Shown here piece after piece: positions 29,949 to 40,670 of a stretch of 64,000 nucleotides of DNA. Made by a program: the position numbers and the translations under genes. Source of the stretch: Kordiimonadales bacterium (GTDB lineage Bacteria > Pseudomonadota > Alphaproteobacteria > Sphingomonadales > Kordiimonadaceae); assembly GCA_002401685.1 (NCBI GenBank), contig NVTU01000008.1, forward strand, positions 1-64,000, written 5' to 3'. Within the stretch, counting starts at the first letter, position 1; each line of letters starts with the position of its first letter. The notes beneath the pieces are model-generated. The model did not search any database, was not told the DNA's origin, and saw only the letters and a list, made by a program, of their open reading frames with translations.

Positions 29949-30536
29949 CTAGGCTTTAGTATCCACTTTCTTTGCTTCGCCTTTTGCCACACCAACCATC
30001 GCCGGACGCAACAATCGTGATTTAATAGTAAAACCAGGAGCAACAACTTGCATAACGCTGCCAGGGGCATAGTCTTCACTTGGCGCCTCAAACATCGCTT
30101 GGTGCACCTTATGATCAAATTTCTCGCCAACCTCAGGCTCGATCTTCTTAATGCCGTGACGTTCCATCGTATTAAGCAGCTCGCGCTCAGTCATCGCAAC
30201 ACCCTCGGTAAAGGCTTTCATATCTTCCGTTACTTCTTCGGGCTGACTATCAAGCGCGCGGCGCATGTTATCGCCAACGTTCAACATATCACGAGCAAAT
30301 GCTGTAACCGCATAAGCGCTAGCATCAGTTTTATCTTTTTCAGCCCGACGGCGCACATTCTGGGTTTCCGCAACCGCGCGTAGCAGCCGGTCCTTCAAAA
30401 CAGTAACTTCTGACTGAAGGCCTGAGATGATTTCGTCGGCTGAGGGCTCTTGCGTTTCTTCAACAATTTCCGCCGCATCAATTTCTTCTTGGGTCAAGCC
30501 GCCGTCAGCATCTTCATTTTGGTTTTCGTCAGTCAT
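29949..30536 (-). CDS. grpE: nucleotide exchange factor GrpE
   Basis: LLRAVAETQNVRRRAEKDKTDASAYAVTAFARDMLNVGDNMRRAL, FDHKVHQAMFE, GFTIKSRLLRPAMVGVAKG. Confidence 0.95.
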   Translation of the reverse strand: MTDENQNEDADGGLTQEEIDAAEIVEETQEPSADEIISGLQSEVTVLKDRLLRAVAETQNVRRRAEKDKTDASAYAVTAFARDMLNVGDNMRRALDSQPEEVTEDMKAFTEGVAMTERELLNTMERHGIKKIEPEVGEKFDHKVHQAMFEAPSEDYAPGSVMQVVAPGFTIKSRLLRPAMVGVAKGEAKKVDTKA

Positions 30537-30595
30537 TACAAGTCCGTATACTCTTGCAGAGCGGCTAGATGGCCGTGGCCCTGCTGGGTTTCTTT

Positions 30596-31642
30596 CTAGG
30601 GGCGATTTAACAGGCGGGTAACCACCTGCGCTGTATAATCAACCATTGGCACAATACGCGCATAATTCAGCCTTGTAGGGCCAATCACACCGATCACGCC
30701 AACAACATTGTTTGCACCGTTCATATAGGGAGAAACCACCAAAGAAGAACCCGAAAGGGAAAATAATTTATTCTCGGAGCCAATGAACAAGCGCACACCG
30801 CGCCCGTCTTTGGCAAGCTCCATCAATTTGATCAAGTCTTTTTTTCGCTCGAGCTCTTCAAAAAGCTGGCGCACGCGCTCCAAATCTCCTGCAACATCAA
30901 CGTTTTCGAGTAGATTTGATTGTCCAGAGATAAGTAAGGAGGCCGTATCCGCTTCACCGCCTGACCAAACGGCAAGCCCGCTTTCCACAATGCGCGTTGT
31001 TATGCCGTCCAGTTCTGCTTGGCGGGAATTGAGCTCCAATTCAATCGCCCCTTTCATCTCCTCCAGCGAATGCCCCACAAGTCGCGCGCTCAGAAAATTA
31101 CCCGCGCGCACCAAAGCAGAAGGCGGCAACCCTGGCGGCAGGTCGATCAAACGATTTTCAACTGTGCCGTCCTCGGCCACCAAAACAACAAGAGCCTGAA
31201 CGGGCGAGATAGAAACAAATTCGATGTGCTTTACCGCAAGTTCACTTTTAGGCACCATCACCACGGAAGCGCAGCGCGAAAGCCCCGAAAGAGCCTTGGT
31301 CGCATCCGCCAACACTTTATCAATGCCTTGCCCCGACGTAGCACACTGACCTCTAATGGCCTCTTGCTCAGATTTCGTTAGGTTCCCTACTTCCATCAGG
31401 CCATCAACGAACATACGAAGGCCAAGGTCGGTAGGTACGCGGCCTGCTGATGTATGGGGGGCTGAGAGCAAACCAGCGTCCTCCAGGTCCGCCATAACGT
31501 TCCGAATAGTCGCTGGCGACACATCAATGGCCTCAGCTCGGCTTAAAGTACGGGAGCCAACGGGCTCACCCGTATCTAGATACGTCTCCACAATACTGCG
31601 GAATATAGCGGTGGACCGGTCATTCAGGCTGGCGAGCGACAT
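30596..31642 (-). CDS. hrcA: heat-inducible transcription repressor HrcA
   Basis: YLDTGEPVGSRTLSRAEAIDVSPATIRNVMADLEDAGLLSAPHTSAGRVPTDLGLRMFVD. Confidence 0.95.
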   Translation of the reverse strand: MSLASLNDRSTAIFRSIVETYLDTGEPVGSRTLSRAEAIDVSPATIRNVMADLEDAGLLSAPHTSAGRVPTDLGLRMFVDGLMEVGNLTKSEQEAIRGQCATSGQGIDKVLADATKALSGLSRCASVVMVPKSELAVKHIEFVSISPVQALVVLVAEDGTVENRLIDLPPGLPPSALVRAGNFLSARLVGHSLEEMKGAIELELNSRQAELDGITTRIVESGLAVWSGGEADTASLLISGQSNLLENVDVAGDLERVRQLFEELERKKDLIKLMELAKDGRGVRLFIGSENKLFSLSGSSLVVSPYMNGANNVVGVIGVIGPTRLNYARIVPMVDYTAQVVTRLLNRP

Positions 31643-31788
31643 ATTTTTCCTCTACTTAGACTGCCGAGTGTAAAAACACTGCTCGCCAGCGTCAATCCAC
31701 CGTTTGTTGTTTCTTCTTCTTTGACCTTGGCGTCGCAGAACGCTAGAAGAAGCGAAACAACCATTTCCCCTTTTATGAAGGATGATTT

Positions 31789-32505
31789 ATGCGACCCAGT
31801 GGACGCGCGACTGACGAATTACGGGCCCTAGAAATGACCCCTGGCTTTTCCCTGCACGCTGAAGGCAGCTGTATGGTGAAATTTGGCAACACCCATGTTT
31901 TGGTAACTGCCACGTTTGAAGAGCGGGTTCCGAGCTTCCTGCGTGATAGCGGCAAAGGCTGGATCACAGCTGAGTACGGTATGCTGCCACGTTCCACACA
32001 TGGCAGAATGGGTCGTGAAGCTGCGCGCGGCAAGCAGTCAGGCCGCACACAAGAAATTCAGCGCCTTATTGGCCGGTCGATGCGGGCAGTGGTTGACCTT
32101 GTAAAGCTCGGCGAATGCCAGATCCGGATCGACTGTGATGTTATTCAGGCTGACGGCGGCACGCGCACGGCCTCTATCTCAGGCGCTTATGTTGCTCTTC
32201 ATCAATGTTTCACATGGATGATCGAAAATGGTCACCTGAAAGAAATACCGTTCACTGACAGTATCGCGGCTATCAGTTGCGGCATATACAAAAACACCCC
32301 AGTGCTTGACCTTGATTACCCTGAGGACAGCGAAGCGGAAACAGATGCTAACTTCGTTCTGACGGGCCGAGGTGGTATTGTGGAAATTCAGGCAACGGCT
32401 GAAGAAGAGCCTTTCTCTGAAGAAGAGTTTCTTCGTCTCCTGCGTCTTGCTCGCATGGGCTGCGATACAATTGGCAAAGCCCAGCGCAAGGCTCTTGGGC
32501 TCTAA
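31789..32505 (+). CDS. rph: ribonuclease PH
   Basis: [56 protein letters not shown]. Confidence 0.96.
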   Translation: MRPSGRATDELRALEMTPGFSLHAEGSCMVKFGNTHVLVTATFEERVPSFLRDSGKGWITAEYGMLPRSTHGRMGREAARGKQSGRTQEIQRLIGRSMRAVVDLVKLGECQIRIDCDVIQADGGTRTASISGAYVALHQCFTWMIENGHLKEIPFTDSIAAISCGIYKNTPVLDLDYPEDSEAETDANFVLTGRGGIVEIQATAEEEPFSEEEFLRLLRLARMGCDTIGKAQRKALGL

Positions 32506-32569
32506 CGAACAACAATAGGGTGGGTCGAAGACCCTCCCTACGACAGACTTACAAACAAAGGGTAATACG

Positions 32570-33172
32570 TTGGCGCGCATATTCGAAACGAACAAATTGG
32601 TGATCGCCAGCCATAATCTGGGTAAAGTTCGGGAAATCGGCGAACTATTAGCACCCTTTGGCACGGAAACCCTGTCGGCCGGGGAACTCGGCTTGCCGGA
32701 GCCTATTGAAGACGGGATTACTTTCATTGCCAATGCTGAAATTAAGGCCTTGGCCGCGGCAACAGCTTCTGGCCTACCAGCGCTTGCAGACGATAGCGGC
32801 CTAGAGGTGGAAGCCCTTGGTGGGGAACCTGGTATCTATAGCGCGCGTTGGGCAGGGCCCTCCAAAGACTTTACGGTCGCCATGGCTGCGATTAATGGAA
32901 AGTTATCCGGCATAACTAATATGGCCGCAAACTTCACCTGTGCCCTAACACTGGCTTGGCCAGACGGGCATATGGAAAGCTTCGAAGGAAAAGTGTTTGG
33001 TACATTGACTTGGCCGCTTCGCGGGAACAGAGGATTTGGCTATGATCCGATGTTTATACCCACCGGCCATGCAGTAACTTTTGCTGAAATGGAGCCTTCT
33101 GAAAAACACGCGATGAGCCACCGTGCACACGCCTTTAAGCAATTGATCGATGCCTGCTTTAAAAACAGTTAA
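32570..33172 (+). CDS. rdgB: XTP/dITP diphosphatase
   Basis: [63 protein letters not shown]. Confidence 0.95.
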   Translation: MARIFETNKLVIASHNLGKVREIGELLAPFGTETLSAGELGLPEPIEDGITFIANAEIKALAAATASGLPALADDSGLEVEALGGEPGIYSARWAGPSKDFTVAMAAINGKLSGITNMAANFTCALTLAWPDGHMESFEGKVFGTLTWPLRGNRGFGYDPMFIPTGHAVTFAEMEPSEKHAMSHRAHAFKQLIDACFKNS

Positions 33173-34355
33173 TCAACTAACCTTCACGCCAAGCAAATAT
33201 GCTGGAACGGCCGCAATATACGTACATTGGCCGTTCTGCCTCAAAAAGTGCCCTTATTGTGATTTCAATAGCCATGTCCGCGAGACCGTAAGCCAGAAAG
33301 AATGGCGCTCGGCTTTGGTTCGGGAAATTGAAACAGCTGCGGCGAATTTTCCCAACTTAAAGGCCAAATCAATATTTTTTGGTGGCGGCACGCCCAGTTT
33401 AATGCCGCCCGAAACCGTTTCAGCTGCGATAGAAGCCATCCACAAATATTGGGCACCAAACGGCGACATTGAAGTTACTTTAGAAGCCAACCCCTCAAGC
33501 GTAGAAGCTGGCCGCTTTCAGGGATATAGGCAGGCAGGGGTCAATAGGCTATCGGTCGGCATCCAGTCACTGGACGACCGGGTACTAAAATTCCTAGGAA
33601 GACTACATTCAGCAGAAGAGGCTCTTGCAGCACTAAAAGTTGCACAGGACAACTTTGAACGTGTTAGTTTTGACCTTATCTACGCACGACCAGAACAAAC
33701 ACTGAGCGACTGGAAAAAGGAACTAACCGAGGCGCTTGGTTTTGGTACCAGCCATATGTCACTTTACCAGCTGACGATCGAAGAAGGCACAGCCTTTTTC
33801 CATCAGTTCCGGCGCGGGAAATTCTCCTTGCCTGACGAAGATGCGGCAGCCGCGCTTTATGATCTAACGCTAGACCTCACAAGTTCTAAGGGCCTGAATG
33901 CATACGAAGTATCTAACCATGCCATCCCAGGGCAAGAATCCCAGCACAATCTGGCCTACTGGCAAGGTGACTATTATGTTGGCATTGGGCCTGGGGCACA
34001 TGGGCGGCTTCCTGCGCAAAAACCTGGCGATGCCTACGCACATGCGCAGATAAAACGGCCAGAAGATTGGCTCGCGGCCGTTGTTTCACGTGGAACGGGG
34101 CTGCAAAGCCTGGATTACATTCCATCCGATGAGCGAGCCGGGGAGGCAATCCTTACGGGGCTACGGCTAACGGAAGGTGTGGACGTTGTGCATTGGGGCA
34201 AGCTGTTTGGCCAGAAGTTATACGATGTGATTGATAAGAACCAAATGGAAACCATGATCGCCAGTGGCCATATGGAAAAGACGACTAGCCATATCCGCCT
34301 AACACACAAGGGCATGCCCTTGCTTAATTTCATTTTGGGCAAGTTATTGGCTTAA
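33150..34355 (+). CDS. hemW: radical SAM family heme chaperone HemW
   Basis: [21 protein letters not shown] (CxxxCxxC), [22 protein letters not shown]. Confidence 0.95.
   Translation: MPALKTVNQLTFTPSKYAGTAAIYVHWPFCLKKCPYCDFNSHVRETVSQKEWRSALVREIETAAANFPNLKAKSIFFGGGTPSLMPPETVSAAIEAIHKYWAPNGDIEVTLEANPSSVEAGRFQGYRQAGVNRLSVGIQSLDDRVLKFLGRLHSAEEALAALKVAQDNFERVSFDLIYARPEQTLSDWKKELTEALGFGTSHMSLYQLTIEEGTAFFHQFRRGKFSLPDEDAAAALYDLTLDLTSSKGLNAYEVSNHAIPGQESQHNLAYWQGDYYVGIGPGAHGRLPAQKPGDAYAHAQIKRPEDWLAAVVSRGTGLQSLDYIPSDERAGEAILTGLRLTEGVDVVHWGKLFGQKLYDVIDKNQMETMIASGHMEKTTSHIRLTHKGMPLLNFILGKLLA
34082..34097. promoter_or_regulatory. degenerate parS-like site inside hemW
   Basis: TGTTTCACGTGGAACG, 2 mismatches from the perfect TGTTTCACGTGAAACA sites in this window. 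Confidence 0.4.
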
Positions 34356-34443
34356 GACCAGCAGCGTGCACGGTCACCGTCCTAAAGGGCTACATTTACC
34401 GTACCTTTAGTTAATGTGTTTATTATTTCCGAAAGATATACTG

Positions 34444-35835
34444 CTAGCGGTTATCTGGCGCCTTCAGGGCAAAACCAAAACGAGGAAACGAGGTAGGTGC
34501 AGGGTCTACGACCAGAAAACCTCTTCGGCGCACCTCCAATATTGCCAACGCTCGCTCTATGGTTCCGTCCGGAAGAAACCGGAAAAGGCCATCAATTCCC
34601 ATGAAACCCAGGTTATTGGTTAGCCTATTAATCGAAAACGGCTGCTCGCCTTCAAGTGATGGATCAGGGCGCGCTAGTAGGGCCACGAGGCTCACTGCAT
34701 CATAGGCCAAGCTGGCTATTCTCAATGGTTCTTCGGAGAAATTGTTTTCGAAGCGCTTCTGAAACTCTTTTGAGCCTTGAGGTTCAGGCGCTGCAAACCA
34801 TGCTCCTTGCAAAGGTGGCTCGCGCAACAATCCTTTATCGCTCCATAGCCCAGTCCCTAGCAACTTGATCTTTTTCGGGTCCAATTCGTAAAAGGGTAAT
34901 AACGGAGCTAGTGTACGAAGGAGCGCTCCGCCCTCAGGAACCAAAACGGCATCATAGTTAAGGCTATCGAGCACTTCGCGTTGCTCTAAGCCTTTTGCGA
35001 TGTCATCCATCATGTCACTGCGTAGTGAACGCAGAAAACGGACTTCATCGCGCATATCTTTTTTACGTTTGTCAAAATTTGACAAACGTTTCACCGGTTC
35101 AAATACCGCATCACTATCTGGTGGGTAGCGTTCGATGGCAGAAATTACAGCACCAGCGTCGGATACGACTTTACCAAAGGCGGTCACGACGCGTTCGCCG
35201 TATCGCCCTTCAGGTATCAGGGCTGCGTGGTTCAGTAATCCTTCGCTTATTGCAAAGTCTACAACACGTTTAACTTCGGTTTCTGGCAGAAATCCCATGA
35301 TAAACCTACCAGAAGCAGCTGCGCTACTGTCATTTGAAAAACTTATGATAGGAATACCCGCTGGGCCAAGAATCTCCCCAGCAGCTAATAGGTTCTCTGA
35401 AAGCAGCGGTCCAATTACTATGGCGGCATTTTCTTCAATAGCCCGCAGCGCGACCTTTTTGGTCTCTTCCGGATCGGCTTTTGTATCAAGAGGTAAGAGC
35501 GTTAAGCGAGGATCAACCGCATCAAACAGTGCCATGATAGCGGCGCGTAGCAAGACATTGCCTGTTTCGGCTTCCGGACCCGTGAGCGGCAACATAATAG
35601 CTATCGTGATCTTATCGCCTGGTGAAGCCGTTTCAGGCGAAACACCGTGCTGAAGAGGACTATCACTTATCGGCGCTGTGGGCGTCAGTGGCGCTTGTTT
35701 AGGCACCGAACGCCCAAGAGAGGACCGCTCCAAAGGCCCCACCCCAGGAGGGGTCGCTGCACAGCCTACGAGCGCCATGAAAGAAAGACATACGAGCAAA
35801 GAAGTAGATTTTTCTTTAATCGCCCTTGCAAACAT
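34444..35835 (-). CDS. penicillin-binding protein activator / LppC-like lipoprotein
   Basis: Lipobox LVGCAAT, periplasmic binding-like fold (IAIMLPLTGPEAETGNVLLRAAIMALFDA...IVIGPLLSENLLAAGEI). Confidence 0.8.
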   Translation of the reverse strand: MFARAIKEKSTSLLVCLSFMALVGCAATPPGVGPLERSSLGRSVPKQAPLTPTAPISDSPLQHGVSPETASPGDKITIAIMLPLTGPEAETGNVLLRAAIMALFDAVDPRLTLLPLDTKADPEETKKVALRAIEENAAIVIGPLLSENLLAAGEILGPAGIPIISFSNDSSAAASGRFIMGFLPETEVKRVVDFAISEGLLNHAALIPEGRYGERVVTAFGKVVSDAGAVISAIERYPPDSDAVFEPVKRLSNFDKRKKDMRDEVRFLRSLRSDMMDDIAKGLEQREVLDSLNYDAVLVPEGGALLRTLAPLLPFYELDPKKIKLLGTGLWSDKGLLREPPLQGAWFAAPEPQGSKEFQKRFENNFSEEPLRIASLAYDAVSLVALLARPDPSLEGEQPFSINRLTNNLGFMGIDGLFRFLPDGTIERALAILEVRRRGFLVVDPAPTSFPRFGFALKAPDNR

Positions 35836-35968
35836 AACAACCCTCAGTATTTTCAATATATTACGACCATACGAACCTTGGAGCCCACCTTCTATGCAGC
35901 AATTGCGCTGGTATAGAAACGGCTGTATCAGGTTTTTGGTATATCTGACGAAAGAATGGTAGCAAAAA

Positions 35969-36841
35969 GTGGCAGAAATCAGCATCGACGATCAAAAACT
36001 AAGTGCGGGGCTCTACATTGTTGCCACACCTATCGGAAACCTTGGCGATATAAGCGCCCGTGCGAAAGATATATTATCCCGTGTTGACGCCGTTGCCTGT
36101 GAAGATACACGCGTTACTGCTAAATTAATGACTGCGTATGGCCTGAAGAAACCTTTGGTGCAGTATCATGAGCATAACGCAGCACATCAACGCCCGAAGA
36201 TATTGGCTAGAATTGAGGCTGGCGAGGCTATTGCGCTGGTTTCGGACGCGGGAACACCCCTTATTTCTGATCCAGGTTATAAGCTGGTCGAAGAAGCCCA
36301 TGCTGCTAGCCTTGATGTAACATCCATCCCAGGGCCTAGCGCTGTTGTAACCGCACTCTCGCTTGCCGGTTTACCAACCAACAGGTTTCTGTTTATGGGC
36401 TTTCCACCTAACAAAACCAAAGCCCGTAAAGAATGGTTTCAAGCCGAAGTAAATACGCCAGCTAGTTTGGTGTTTTACGAAAGTGCTAAACGCCTTCCAG
36501 CCAGCCTCGCAGATGCAGCAGAATCCCTTGGGGACCGCAAGGCCGCGGTTTGCCGGGAATTGACGAAAAAATTCGAGGAAGTTGTTTTAAACGACTTAAA
36601 TGGTCTCGCTGCCCATTATGAAGCCTCAGGCCCACCCAAAGGCGAAGTTGTTGTTGTCGTAAGTGCGCCAGCAAAAGCCTCAAAAACGGAGATGTCTGAT
36701 ACTGCGGATTTAGATGAAATGATTTTGACTGCGCTCAAGCATATGACGCTAAAAACTGCGTCAGCTTTTATTGCTGAGCAAACAGGCCTCCGCAAAAAAC
36801 AAGTGTATGCACGCGCGCTTGAACTATCTGACAGCAAATAG
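35969..36841 (+). CDS. rsmI: 16S rRNA (cytidine(1402)-2'-O)-methyltransferase
   Basis: GLYIVATPIGNLGDISARAKDILSRVDAVACEDTR, LVSDAGTPLISDPGYKLV. Confidence 0.95.
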   Translation: MAEISIDDQKLSAGLYIVATPIGNLGDISARAKDILSRVDAVACEDTRVTAKLMTAYGLKKPLVQYHEHNAAHQRPKILARIEAGEAIALVSDAGTPLISDPGYKLVEEAHAASLDVTSIPGPSAVVTALSLAGLPTNRFLFMGFPPNKTKARKEWFQAEVNTPASLVFYESAKRLPASLADAAESLGDRKAAVCRELTKKFEEVVLNDLNGLAAHYEASGPPKGEVVVVVSAPAKASKTEMSDTADLDEMILTALKHMTLKTASAFIAEQTGLRKKQVYARALELSDSK

Positions 36842-36849
36842 GTCGTGAT

Positions 36850-37224
36850 GTGAAAAAGGCCTCACCGCACAAACGCAAAGCCGCGGAAGCAAGAGGCCGC
36901 CGCGCGGAAAAGATCGCAGCTTGGTACTTACGGTGTAAGGGCTACCAGATAATTGATGAACGGTTTCGATCAAAACGCGGTGAAATTGACCTGATTGCGA
37001 AACGTGGAACCACGACAGTTTTCGTAGAAGTTAAAGCCCGTAAAGACGTGGTAACAGCAGCAGAGTCAATTACTTACAGACAACGGCGGCGCATTGAAGC
37101 TGCAGCAGAGGACTGGATCAAACACACTGGCCATAGCTCAGGTTCACTGAGGTTTGATATTATCTTGGTTGTGCCGCGTGCTATTCCAACCCATATCTCA
37201 GACGCTTGGCGCGTTGGCGACTAA
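36850..37224 (+). CDS. YraN family protein (UPF0102)
   Basis: KIAAWYLRCKGYQIIDERFRSKRGEIDLIAKRGTTTVFVEVKAR. Confidence 0.93.
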   Translation: MKKASPHKRKAAEARGRRAEKIAAWYLRCKGYQIIDERFRSKRGEIDLIAKRGTTTVFVEVKARKDVVTAAESITYRQRRRIEAAAEDWIKHTGHSSGSLRFDIILVVPRAIPTHISDAWRVGD

Positions 37225-37254
37225 GCAACACAGTAATTGTCTAAGGAAAACAAA

Positions 37255-38202
37255 ATGGTAGCTCAAGCGCTTAAGGTCGCATTTCAGATGGACCCTATGG
37301 AAACCGTCAATATCGATGGGGACAGCACTTTTGTTTTGATGCTTGAGGCACAAGCGCGGGGCCATGAAGTTTGGCACTATTTAGCTGAGGACCTATCCTA
37401 TGCGGAAGGCGCTGTATACGCCGAAGCGCGGCCAGTTTCGGTCCGGCGCGAAAAGGGCAATCACTTTAGTTTCGGCAAAGCCAAAGTTATTAATATCCGC
37501 GATATGGATGTAGTATGGATGCGGCAGGATCCGCCTTTTGATATGGCCTATATTACCGCGACACACCTATTGGATATGGTGTCCGACGAGACGCTTGTTG
37601 TGAACAACCCGGCTGAGGTCAGAAACGCGCCTGAAAAGCTTTTTGTGATGCAATATCAAGATCTTATGCCCGCCACAATGATCACGCGCAGCGAAGACGA
37701 AGTACGTCGCTTCCGCGACAAACATGGTGACATCGTGATTAAGCCACTTTACGGCAACGGCGGCGCTGGTGTTTTCCATATTAAACCGGGTGATAGCAAC
37801 ATAGGTAGCCTGATGGAAATGTTCCTAGAGGTTAGCCGCGAGCCAGTGATGGCCCAAAAATTCCTTTCTGAAGTCGTTCGAGGCGACAAACGTATCATTC
37901 TGGTAGACGGCGAAGCCGTCGGCGCGATCAACCGCGTTCCTGCAGAAGGCGAAGTTCGATCAAACTTGGTCGCCGGCGGCACTGCTGAAAAATCAGTTCT
38001 GACCGAGCGCGAAGTTGAGATATGTGAAAGATTAAAACCGGAACTAAAAGCGCGCGGGCTACTATTTGTTGGCATCGACGTGATTGACGGCTACCTGACA
38101 GAGATAAACGTCACATCGCCAACAGGGCTGCAATCCATCAACAAATATGACGGTGTTTCCCTGGAAGCAACAATTTGGGATGCCGTTGAGCGCAAGCTCT
38201 AA
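37255..38202 (+). CDS. gshB: glutathione synthase
   Basis: VAFQMDPMETVNIDGDSTFVLMLEAQARGH, DVVWMRQDPPFDMAYI, NVTSPTGLQSINKYDG. Confidence 0.95.
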   Translation: MVAQALKVAFQMDPMETVNIDGDSTFVLMLEAQARGHEVWHYLAEDLSYAEGAVYAEARPVSVRREKGNHFSFGKAKVINIRDMDVVWMRQDPPFDMAYITATHLLDMVSDETLVVNNPAEVRNAPEKLFVMQYQDLMPATMITRSEDEVRRFRDKHGDIVIKPLYGNGGAGVFHIKPGDSNIGSLMEMFLEVSREPVMAQKFLSEVVRGDKRIILVDGEAVGAINRVPAEGEVRSNLVAGGTAEKSVLTEREVEICERLKPELKARGLLFVGIDVIDGYLTEINVTSPTGLQSINKYDGVSLEATIWDAVERKL

Positions 38203-38235
38203 GTTTGGCCTTTGCTCTTCCTTAAACAGAGATCT

Positions 38236-38264
38236 GTGTTTGCGGTATTAAACGCCGCAAACAC
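38236..38264. terminator. perfect 10-bp inverted repeat between convergent gshB and parB, probable bidirectional terminator
   Basis: GTGTTTGCGG-TATTAAACG-CCGCAAACAC, spanning the parB stop codon. Confidence 0.45.
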
Positions 38265-39153
38265 CAAGCTTGCCGCACAACTCATCAAGCTTATCTAAAT
38301 CGTCATAGCTGATAACCAGCTTGCCGCTTTCACCTTCATGCTGAATGGAAACTTTAAAACCAAGCGCGGCTGACAGGTCTTTTTCCAAAGCGATGGTATC
38401 TGCATCTTTGCGTTTACCACCGGTGCCGCCAGGACGCGGCTGCCTGCGCTTTTTACCTTTAGTTTCACCAGCAAGAGCTTCAGTCTGCCGAACGCTAAGC
38501 CCCTCTTTTACAACAGTATTAGCGATTTCAACAGGATCACTGCTGCCAATAAGAGCGCGAGCATGGCCCATCGAAAGCGTGCCTGCTCCCAGCATGTTTT
38601 GCACTTTTTCGGGCAAGGTCAAAAGACGCAGTAAATTTGTAATATGGCTACGGCTTTTTCCAACGATCTTCGCAACGTTTTCTTGGGTATGGCCAAATTC
38701 GGCCATTAGCCGTTTAAAGCCAATAGCTTCTTCAATTGCAGAAAGGTCCTGGCGCTGAATATTCTCAATAACCGCAATTTCTAAAACTTCTGCTTCAGTC
38801 AGGTTATGAACAACAACAGGCACTTCATGCAGGCCCGCCTTTTGCGATGCGCGCCAACGGCGTTCGCCTGCCACGATCTGAAAGCTATCCTTGCCAAGTT
38901 TGCGAACAAGGATTGGCTGAAGCATGCCTTTACTTTTTATAGACGAAGCGAGTTCGCCAAGGGAGACCTCGTCAAAATGTACACGGGGCTGTGCTGGGTT
39001 ACGCTCAAGAAACGCAATAGGCAGCGTGCGCCTGGTACCAGCGGCGTCATCAATTGGGGCAGCGTCGTTGGATACTGTCGTGAAGGCGGGCCTATCATCG
39101 CCGAGTAGTGCGGAAAGCCCTCTCCCTAAACCTTTACGGCCTGCTTTTGCCAT
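38248..39153 (-). CDS. parB: chromosome partitioning protein ParB
   Basis: KGLGRGLSALLGD, RNPAQPRVHFDEVSLGELASSIKSKGMLQPILVRK, GERRWRASQKAGLHEVPVV. Confidence 0.97.
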   Translation of the reverse strand: MAKAGRKGLGRGLSALLGDDRPAFTTVSNDAAPIDDAAGTRRTLPIAFLERNPAQPRVHFDEVSLGELASSIKSKGMLQPILVRKLGKDSFQIVAGERRWRASQKAGLHEVPVVVHNLTEAEVLEIAVIENIQRQDLSAIEEAIGFKRLMAEFGHTQENVAKIVGKSRSHITNLLRLLTLPEKVQNMLGAGTLSMGHARALIGSSDPVEIANTVVKEGLSVRQTEALAGETKGKKRRQPRPGGTGGKRKDADTIALEKDLSAALGFKVSIQHEGESGKLVISYDDLDKLDELCGKLGVCGV

Positions 39154-39186
39154 CGAAATTCGTCCTAACCTATTGGTTTTACTATA

Positions 39187-39984
39187 CTATGCTGCTTCCG
39201 GCTGGGTCCGGCTAAGCACCTCTCGGGCAAGGCTTATATAAGCCCTGCTTCCGACACACAAATGATCATAAAGAAGGACTGGCCGGCCAAAACTCGGCGC
39301 TTCGGAAATTCTTACATTCCGCGGGATAACAGTTTTGAAAACCTTATCCCCCAGATAATCACGCACGTCCTGAGCTACTTGCTCCGACAGATTATTACGC
39401 TTGTCAAACATGGTCAGAACCACACCGTTGATATCCAGCGTCGGGTTAAGGCTCGCCCTTACCTGTTCAATAGTTTTGAGCAACAAGCTTAGACCCTCAA
39501 GCGCAAAAAACTCACATTGAAGCGGGACCAAAACCGAATCGGATGCGACAAGGGCGTTTATGGTGAGGAGCGACAATGATGGAGGGCAATCTATCAGGAT
39601 ATAATCAAACTCATCCCGAGCACCGGCCTTTTCAAGTGCCTGTTGAAGCCTGAAGTTACGCTGCGGCAATTCAGCTAATTCCAAATCTGCGCCTGAGAGG
39701 TCAACCGTCGACGGCACGATGAAAAGGCCAGGAACTTCCGTTTCCCTAACCGCATCAGCAAGCGGCGCCGCACCCAAAACCACATCATATGACGTAATCT
39801 CGCGGTCATTCCTGTCAATGCCAAGACCTGTACTCGCATTTCCCTGCGGATCAATATCCAACACGAGAACACGCTTGCCGACTGCAGCCATAGCTGTTGC
39901 AAGATTGATTGCGGTCGTGGTTTTTCCAACCCCGCCCTTCTGGTTGGCCAACGCAATCACCTGCGTTTTAGAAGAATTCTGCAT
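39187..39984 (-). CDS. parA: chromosome partitioning ATPase ParA
   Basis: VIALANQKGGVGKTTTAINLATAMA, VLDIDPQGNASTGLG, YILIDCPPSLSLLT. Confidence 0.97.
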   Translation of the reverse strand: MQNSSKTQVIALANQKGGVGKTTTAINLATAMAAVGKRVLVLDIDPQGNASTGLGIDRNDREITSYDVVLGAAPLADAVRETEVPGLFIVPSTVDLSGADLELAELPQRNFRLQQALEKAGARDEFDYILIDCPPSLSLLTINALVASDSVLVPLQCEFFALEGLSLLLKTIEQVRASLNPTLDINGVVLTMFDKRNNLSEQVAQDVRDYLGDKVFKTVIPRNVRISEAPSFGRPVLLYDHLCVGSRAYISLAREVLSRTQPEAA

Positions 39985-40035
39985 ATTCCCGTCCCCCGGA
40001 AGCGGTAACCTGTAATTACCAATACTATCAAACAG

Positions 40036-40659
40036 TTACAGTTTTTCTATGTCGCGGAGCCTTAAGATTACCCCTGATGGGTCAGACAGGCTCTGATAGC
40101 GACTTATCTCCATATTCCAACAAGCTTTCGCTTCGGTCAATTCTTCTTCAAACTTTTCGCCTTTTAACAGCCAAACTTCGGTGGTTGCGGACAAAAATGG
40201 AGCGGCCCAATCGAGTAACTTTAGAATTTTGGCGCACGCCCGGGCTGTGATTATATCAACGGGGAAAATATCGAGTTCTTCGATACGACTGTTATGAATC
40301 ATAGCATTAGCACCGGTGTCCCGGACAACCTGCCGCATAAAGATACATTTTCGACCGTTAGATTCAACCATATGTGCCGTACCGACACCCATTGCTGCAA
40401 GCACCAAACCTGGGAACCCCGCGCCAGACCCGATATCGAGTATCGAAAGCTGCTTTTCACCAAAAACCTCTCGAAGTTTTGGGGCAAGCTGGGCCGAATC
40501 GAGAAAATGCCTCTTCCAGATTTCGTCGAGCGTACTGTTTGAGACAAGGTTTTTGGTCTTTTGCCACTTAATCAGCAGCTCACCGTAGGTCCGAAGTTTC
40601 TCCGATGTTTCACGTGAAACATCCGTGTCGTTCTCAAGATCAGAAAATGAATAATTCAT
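40036..40659 (-). CDS. rsmG: 16S rRNA (guanine(527)-N7)-methyltransferase
   Basis: LDIGSGAGFPGLVLAAMG, LLKGEKFEEELTEA; N-terminal DVSRETSEKL. Confidence 0.95.
   Translation of the reverse strand: MNYSFSDLENDTDVSRETSEKLRTYGELLIKWQKTKNLVSNSTLDEIWKRHFLDSAQLAPKLREVFGEKQLSILDIGSGAGFPGLVLAAMGVGTAHMVESNGRKCIFMRQVVRDTGANAMIHNSRIEELDIFPVDIITARACAKILKLLDWAAPFLSATTEVWLLKGEKFEEELTEAKACWNMEISRYQSLSDPSGVILRLRDIEKL
40606..40621. promoter_or_regulatory. parS: parS centromere site (in rsmG 5' coding region)
   Basis: TGTTTCACGTGAAACA, perfect 16-bp palindrome. Confidence 0.95.
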
Positions 40660-40670
40660 ATAGGGAAAAC

